Positions 5,736-9,993 of a stretch of DNA of 9,993 nt are shown here, piece by piece. Below the pieces are notes generated by a model. It did not search any database. It was given only the letters and a program-made list of their open reading frames with translations, and had not been told where the DNA came from. The stretch is from positions 1 to 9,993 of the forward strand of contig JAMPXL010000015.1 of the NCBI GenBank assembly GCA_023701165.1. The letters are read 5' to 3'. The stretch comes from Geothrix sp. (lineage in GTDB: Bacteria; Acidobacteriota; Holophagae; Holophagales; Holophagaceae). Positions within the stretch are counted from its first letter, which is position 1. The number at the start of each line of letters is the position of its first letter. The translations under genes were made by a program, and so were the position numbers.

Positions 5736-6619
5736 TGGAACGGACCACGCCCAAGGTGGATACCAAGAACATGACCGTGCGCATCGCCACGGCCCTGGTC
5801 TTCGGCCTCTTCTTCTTCAGCCTGCTCTGGTTCGGTGATCGCCCCTGGGCCCCGTGGACCTACCTGGCCCTCATGGCCTTCGCCATCGCCATGGGCGTGC
5901 GCGAAATGACCCTCATGGCCCGGGTGCGGGGTTTCAACCCCTCCCTGGCGGCCGGCACCCTGGTGGGCTGGGGCATCCTCGCCCATTTCTTCCTCGCCAC
6001 CGGCGGCCGGGATCCCCTGCCCCTCTGGCTGGTCTTCGCCACCGGGGCCCTGGTCATCCACTTCGGGGCCCTCTTCTTCGATTCGAAGCTGGAGGAGGCC
6101 CTCCCCAGCCAGGCCATCACCTGGCTCGGCGCCCTCTACCTGGGCTTCGGCCTGGGCTTCCAGCAGAAGCTCTTCATGCTCCAGGGCACCCTGCCCCGGA
6201 CCGGGAGCCGGCTCATCCTGGCCCTGTTCATCATCACGTGGTTCGGGGACAGCGCCGCCTATTTCGTGGGCACCTTCTTCGGCAAGCACAAGCTCGCCCC
6301 CAAGGTCAGCCCCAAGAAGAGCTGGGAGGGCGCCCTCGGCAACCTGGCCGGCAACCTCCTGGGCGCCCTTCTCATGCAGGCCACGGTCTGCACCGAGTGG
6401 ACCCTGGTGGATGTCCTGGCCCTGGGCCTCCTGCTGGGCCTCGTCGGGCAGCTGGGCGATCTGGTGGAAAGCACCTGGAAGCGCAGCGCCGGCGTGAAGG
6501 ACTCCTGTGTGGGGGTGAGCATCCCGGGCCATGGCGGCATGCTGGACCGCGTGGACAGCCTGGTGTTCGCCGCGCCGGTGCTGTTCGCCTACGTGCACTT
6601 CGTCCACGGATTCAATTAG
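5735..6619 (+). CDS. cdsA: Phosphatidate cytidylyltransferase (CDP-diglyceride synthase)
   Basis: CdsA converts phosphatidic acid and CTP to CDP-diacylglycerol, the precursor of bacterial phospholipids, in the inner membrane. The 294-residue protein has several hydrophobic helices, the first at about 17-33. Its cytosolic motif WFGDSAAYFVGTFFGKHKLAPKVSPKKSWEG spans residues 169-199. The C-terminal signature STWKRSAGVKD (246-256) leads to PGHGGMLDRVD (264-274), which contains the conserved H266, D271 and R272. Between KD and PGHGG there are seven residues (SCVGVSI), where E. coli and Bacillus proteins as I recall them have five, a small insertion in the family signature. The ATG at 5735 shares its A with the uppS stop codon, and a G-rich ribosome site (GGGGGGA) precedes it; M13 is a less likely start. 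The stop overlaps the dxr GTG start. Confidence 0.96.
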   Translation: MERTTPKVDTKNMTVRIATALVFGLFFFSLLWFGDRPWAPWTYLALMAFAIAMGVREMTLMARVRGFNPSLAAGTLVGWGILAHFFLATGGRDPLPLWLVFATGALVIHFGALFFDSKLEEALPSQAITWLGALYLGFGLGFQQKLFMLQGTLPRTGSRLILALFIITWFGDSAAYFVGTFFGKHKLAPKVSPKKSWEGALGNLAGNLLGALLMQATVCTEWTLVDVLALGLLLGLVGQLGDLVESTWKRSAGVKDSCVGVSIPGHGGMLDRVDSLVFAAPVLFAYVHFVHGFN

Positions 6620-7791
6620 TGAGGGCCATCGCCCTCCTCGGCTCCACCGGGAGCATCGGCACCTCCACGCTGGATGTGGTGGCGGCCCACCCCGGGCGGC
6701 TCTCGGTGGCGGCGCTGGCGGCGGGGCGGAACCGGGACCTGCTGAAGGCCCAGTGCGAGGCGTTCCGCCCCCGCTGCGTGTCCGTGGGGTCCAAAGAGGA
6801 TGCGGACTGGCTGCGCGCCAGCCTGTCGTACCAGCCCGAGCTGCACTGGGGGGACGAGGGGCTCCTGGCCTGCGCCCTGCATCCGGATGCCGATACCGTG
6901 GTGGCCGCCATCGTGGGCAGCGCGGGCCTGGCCAGCACCGAGGCCGCCCTGCGGGCCGGACGCCGGGTCTGCGTGGCCAACAAGGAATCCCTGGTGGTGG
7001 GTGGCGCCCTCATGCACGAGGCGGCCCGGGCCGGGGGGGGTGAGCTGCTGCCCGTGGACAGTGAGCACGCGGCTCTGCACCAGCTGCTGGACGGCCGCGA
7101 GCCCGCCTCCATCCGGGAAGTGCGCATCACCGCCAGCGGCGGCCCCTTCCGCGACTGGCCCCTGGCCCGCATCCAGGCCGCCACCATCGAGGAGGCCCTC
7201 AACCACCCCACCTGGAAGATGGGACCCAAGATCACCATCGATAGCGCCACCCTCATGAACAAGGGGCTGGAGGTCATCGAGGCCTCGGTGCTCTTCGGGC
7301 TCAGCGCGGACCAGGTGGCGGTGACGGTCCACCCCCAGAGCCAGGTGCACGCCATGGTGGGCTTCCACGACGGCAGCTACCAGCTGCAGGTCTGCGCCAA
7401 CGACATGAAGCTCCCCATCCAGTACTGCCTGCTCTTCCCCGAGAAGCAGCCGGGCCCCGTGGCCCCCTATCCCTGGGACGAGGCCCGCACCTGGACCTTC
7501 GAAGCGCCGGACCTGGACCGGTTCCCCTGCCTGGGCCTGGCCTTTGAGGCCCTCCGGGCGGGCGGGACGGCCCCGGCCCTCCTGAATGCCGCCAACGAAG
7601 TGGCTGTGGCCGCTTTCCTCCAAGGCCGCCTGGGCTTCTGGGACATCCAGGCCTGCAACCGGGACACCCTGTCCAGGATTCCCGCCGCCCCCCTGGACTC
7701 CCTGGCGCAGGTGCTGGATGCAGACCGGGCCGCAAGGCGTCATGCTGAAGGATGGGTCCAAACCAGGGTCCGATCTTTCGGGTGTCCATGA
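6619..7791 (+). CDS. dxr: 1-deoxy-D-xylulose 5-phosphate reductoisomerase
   Basis: Dxr performs the first committed step of the MEP isoprenoid pathway: NADPH- and metal-dependent conversion of DXP to 2-C-methyl-D-erythritol 4-phosphate in the cytoplasm. It supplies the precursors that UppS polymerises. The 390-residue protein matches the family length. It has the dinucleotide-binding GSTGSIG (8-14), VANKESLV (119-126), metal and substrate residues D147-S148-E149, and S173 in TASGGPFR. The flexible-loop motif HPTWKMG (196-202) is followed by S209, N214, K215 and E218 in DSATLMNKGLEVIEA. All expected catalytic residues are present. The start is GTG at 6619, sharing its G with the cdsA TAG; the reading frame is open much further upstream but that part is the cdsA shadow. 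Its TGA overlaps the rseP start in ATGA (7788-7791). Confidence 0.97.
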   Translation: MRAIALLGSTGSIGTSTLDVVAAHPGRLSVAALAAGRNRDLLKAQCEAFRPRCVSVGSKEDADWLRASLSYQPELHWGDEGLLACALHPDADTVVAAIVGSAGLASTEAALRAGRRVCVANKESLVVGGALMHEAARAGGGELLPVDSEHAALHQLLDGREPASIREVRITASGGPFRDWPLARIQAATIEEALNHPTWKMGPKITIDSATLMNKGLEVIEASVLFGLSADQVAVTVHPQSQVHAMVGFHDGSYQLQVCANDMKLPIQYCLLFPEKQPGPVAPYPWDEARTWTFEAPDLDRFPCLGLAFEALRAGGTAPALLNAANEVAVAAFLQGRLGFWDIQACNRDTLSRIPAAPLDSLAQVLDADRAARRHAEGWVQTRVRSFGCP

Positions 7792-8924
7792 ACCGCTTCC
7801 GCCTGCCCCTGTCCGTTTCCTTCGCCTTCGCCGCCACCGCGCTTCTCGCCTTCACGTTCCCCGGCGCAGGGTTCTGGGGCCCCATTCTCATGCTGGGCGG
7901 CCTCATCTTCCTCCACGAAGGCGGGCATTTCCTCGCCGCCAAGTGGATGGGGATGCCCGTGGATGTCTTCTCCCTGGGCTTCGGTCCCCGCCTCGTCGGC
8001 TTCAAGTGGCGCGAGACAGATGTGCGCCTCTCCCTCCTGCCCCTGGGCGGCTACGTCCAGCTGGCGGGCTTCAACCCCGAAGAGCCCGGCGCCGAGGATC
8101 CCTACGGCTTCCTGCAGCAGCCCTTCGGCAAGCGCATGCTCTTCTACAGCGGCGGCATCCTGGCCAACCTGGCCACCACCCTGGTCCTCTTCGCCGCCGT
8201 GGGCGTCCACCAGGCCCGCATCACCAAGGTGCAGGAGACCTGGACCGTGGTGGAGGTGGTCCCCGGGGGCGCGGCGGAGCGGGGCGGCCTCAAGGTCGGT
8301 GACGAGCTGCGCGGCCTCGGCGACCTGACTTTCCCGGGCGCCGAGTGGGAGGCCGCCGTGGCCTACATCCAGGCCCACCCCGGCCAGCCCGTCCCCTTCC
8401 GGCTCACCCGGGAGGGCCAGGCCCTGGACCTGTCCCTCACCCCCGCCAGCGAGGGCGGCAAGGGACGCTTGGGCTTCATGCCCATGCCGGTGCCCACACC
8501 CCTGGAGTTCCGCCCCTTCCGGGCCGGCGACCTCCTGACCGGCGGCCGCTACGCCGTGGAGACCTCCTGGCGCCTCACGGGCCAGGTCTTCGGCTTCCTC
8601 AAGCGGCTCGTCACCTTCCAGGCCAAGAGCGCCGAAGTGGCCGGCCCCATCGGCATCATCCGCCAGGGCAGCCGCGCCGCCCGGCACGGCTGGGAGACCT
8701 TCCTCTTCATGTGCGCGGCCATCAGCCTCCAGCTGGCCATCCTCAACGCCCTGCCCATCCCAGCCCTGGACGGCGGCCACATGGCCCTCCTGGCCTTCGA
8801 GAAGCTGCGCCGCAAGGACCTCACCATCGAGCTGAAGGAGAAGATCCTCACGGGCGGCTTCGTCCTGCTGGCCTCCCTCATGGTCCTGGTGATCTTCCTG
8901 GACCTGATGAAGCTGCGGAAGTAG
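7788..8924 (+). CDS. rseP: Site-2 intramembrane zinc metalloprotease (RseP family)
   Basis: RseP-type proteases cut membrane-anchored anti-sigma factors and other single-pass proteins within the membrane, and in many bacteria control envelope stress. The 378-residue protein has the zinc motif HEGGH (H43, E44, H47), the loop motif GGYVQLAGF, and a membrane helix with ILANLATTLVLF (about 117-140). One PDZ domain follows (about 144-225, around VVPGGAAERGGLKVGDEL). The second zinc-ligand motif NALPIPALDGG has D328, and a final membrane helix lies near the C-terminus. A single PDZ domain is common outside the enterobacteria, where two are found. The N-terminus carries an extra hydrophobic stretch (about 6-24) before the helix with HEGGH. 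I chose ATG at 7788 because it overlaps the dxr stop as ATGA; an in-frame ATG at 7752 would add 12 residues but has no properly spaced ribosome site. No anti-sigma/sigma pair is in the window. Confidence 0.95.
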   Translation: MNRFRLPLSVSFAFAATALLAFTFPGAGFWGPILMLGGLIFLHEGGHFLAAKWMGMPVDVFSLGFGPRLVGFKWRETDVRLSLLPLGGYVQLAGFNPEEPGAEDPYGFLQQPFGKRMLFYSGGILANLATTLVLFAAVGVHQARITKVQETWTVVEVVPGGAAERGGLKVGDELRGLGDLTFPGAEWEAAVAYIQAHPGQPVPFRLTREGQALDLSLTPASEGGKGRLGFMPMPVPTPLEFRPFRAGDLLTGGRYAVETSWRLTGQVFGFLKRLVTFQAKSAEVAGPIGIIRQGSRAARHGWETFLFMCAAISLQLAILNALPIPALDGGHMALLAFEKLRRKDLTIELKEKILTGGFVLLASLMVLVIFLDLMKLRK

Positions 8925-9993
8925 TCACGCCTCCTGAAGGCGGGGCAGCATGATCCGAAAGGTCGTGCCTTGGCCCGGCGTGCTGTCCACCAGCAGGATG
9001 CCCCCGTTCTGCTTCACGATGCTCTGGACCAGGGCCAACCCCAGGCCGGTGCCCTTGCCGGAAGGCTTGGTGGTGAAGAAGGGTTCGAAGATGTGGGCCA
9101 GCAGGTCGGGCTCCATGCCACACCCCGTATCCGTCACCTGGAGGGTGGTGTACTCCCCGGGAGACGCCTCTTCCAGGGCCCCGCAGTCATCCCGCGTGAG
9201 CACGGCATTCCGGGTCTCCAGCTCGATGCGCCCTTCGCCCTGGATGGCATCCCTGGCGTTGACCACCAGGTTCGTCACGACCTGGTCCAGCTGGGTGGGA
9301 TCCACCCGGACCGGCCAGACGTCCGGGCCTGGCGCCCAGACGAGCTGGATGCGCGGCCCGGCCATCCGCTCCAGGACGCCCCGCATGTCCTCCACGGCCT
9401 GGTTCAGGTCGACGACCTTCGGATCCAGCGGCTGCCGCCGGGCGAAGGCCAGCATCTGCGCCGTGAGGTCCGCGGAGTGGCGGGCGGCCTTGACGATCTC
9501 GCCCACGAATTTCCGCTCGGGACGGCCCGGATCCATCTGGTACAGGGCCAGGTCCGCATTGGCGAGGATGACCCCCAGCATGTTGTTGTAGTCGTGGGCC
9601 ACGCCGCCCGCAAAGCGGCCCACGGTCTCCATTTTCTGGGCCTGGTGCAGCTGGGCCTGCAGCCGCGCCTGTTCGCGGATCAGGGCGTGGTGAAGGGTGA
9701 TGTCGCGGCCAATGCCCAGCACGCCCACAAGGGCCCCCGCCCCGTCCCGCATGGGTGTCTTGAGGGTTTCCAGCAGCACCCGCTCGCCGGAGCCGGCCAT
9801 GGTCACCCACTCCTCGTTCACCCTGGGCTCGCCCGCCTCCAGGGCCTCCCGGTCCTTCTGGCGGAAGAAATCCGCCTGGTCCTTCGACACGAAGTCGTAG
9901 TCCGACTTCCCCACGATGTCCGCCTCCGCCGCCCCGAAGAAGCGTTCGAAGGCGCGGTTGCAGGCCAGGTACTTTCCATCGGGATCCTTCAGC
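8925..9993 (-). CDS. PAS-domain sensor histidine kinase (5' end outside window)
   Basis: The coding frame is open to the right edge, so the start and any N-terminal sensor region are missing; 356 codons are visible. Numbered from the first visible codon, residues 1-100 are most of a PAS domain (LKDPDGKYLACNRAFERFFG, then GVLGIGRDIT). A short coiled stretch leads to the phospho-acceptor H133 in GGVAHDYNNML. The HATPase domain has N245 in NLVVNARDAI, DTGCGM (288-293), the F box FEPFFTTK and GTGLGL (314-319), so the kinase core looks fully active. It ends shortly after the ATPase domain with no receiver. It should phosphorylate a separate response regulator, which is not identified here. A GTG codon at 9914 is internal to the PAS domain and is not the start. 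Its stop codon directly abuts the rseP stop on the opposite strand. Confidence 0.95.
   Translation of the reverse strand, partial: LKDPDGKYLACNRAFERFFGAAEADIVGKSDYDFVSKDQADFFRQKDREALEAGEPRVNEEWVTMAGSGERVLLETLKTPMRDGAGALVGVLGIGRDITLHHALIREQARLQAQLHQAQKMETVGRFAGGVAHDYNNMLGVILANADLALYQMDPGRPERKFVGEIVKAARHSADLTAQMLAFARRQPLDPKVVDLNQAVEDMRGVLERMAGPRIQLVWAPGPDVWPVRVDPTQLDQVVTNLVVNARDAIQGEGRIELETRNAVLTRDDCGALEEASPGEYTTLQVTDTGCGMEPDLLAHIFEPFFTTKPSGKGTGLGLALVQSIVKQNGGILLVDSTPGQGTTFRIMLPRLQEA

Noticed and set aside
5699..6607. Minus-strand frames of about 300-380 codons opposite cdsA and dxr (to about 7761)
   Set aside because: They mirror well-identified genes and show only low-complexity GC-driven composition.
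5854..6618. Upstream extension of the dxr frame
   Set aside because: It is a proline/arginine/glycine-rich shadow of cdsA; Dxr homologues start at the GSTGSIG region reached from GTG 6619.
9187..9914. GTG at 9914 as start of a 329-residue kinase
   Set aside because: The PAS domain is continuous upstream of this codon to the window edge, so the true start lies outside.

Overview
The window is GC-rich, with strong G/C preference at third codon positions, and densely packed with genes. It looks like a Gram-negative-type bacterium that makes isoprenoids by the MEP pathway. The combination of an MglA-family polarity GTPase, many PAS/histidine-kinase proteins and an undecaprenyl-phosphate glycosyltransferase would fit an acidobacterium of the Holophaga/Geothrix type or a deltaproteobacterial/myxobacterial-like lineage. 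That placement is inference from gene style; no rRNA or other marker gene is present.

Left part (1-1260): the 5' portion of an ArnC/DPM1-like family 2 glycosyltransferase (minus strand, running off the left edge) is divergent, across 53 bp, from an OmpR/PhoB-type response regulator (plus). A perfect 32-bp palindrome with flanking A and T runs ends both the regulator gene and the minus-strand genes that converge on it.

Middle (1267-4816, minus strand): the upstream gene of a probable two-gene unit encodes a striking 789-residue fusion: an MglA-type small GTPase, coiled coil, PAS domain, histidine-kinase core with a degenerate ATP-binding region, and a receiver domain. The downstream gene encodes an exported, proline-rich protein. 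It resembles the N-terminal, non-catalytic lobe of M49 (dipeptidyl peptidase III-like) proteins and has no zinc motif.

Right part (4817-8924, plus strand): a classic envelope/isoprenoid operon, uppS-cdsA-dxr-rseP, with start and stop codons overlapping at every junction (TGATG, TAGTG, ATGA). It encodes undecaprenyl diphosphate synthase, CDP-diglyceride synthase, DXP reductoisomerase and the site-2 intramembrane protease. The usual upstream partners (pyrH, frr) are absent. In their place, just before uppS, lies a 32-codon mini-ORF that repeats the first eleven codons of uppS almost exactly (33 bases, three differences, all synonymous), followed by a 7-bp perfect dyad. The mini-ORF's stop codon overlaps the uppS ribosome binding site, so it looks like a translationally coupled leader or a recombination scar.

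Right edge (8925-9993, minus strand): a PAS-histidine kinase, cut at its 5' end by the window edge, abuts the rseP stop codon tail-to-tail with no spacer. No tRNA, rRNA, CRISPR array, insertion sequence or prophage gene is visible, and no gene-free stretch exceeds 300 bases.
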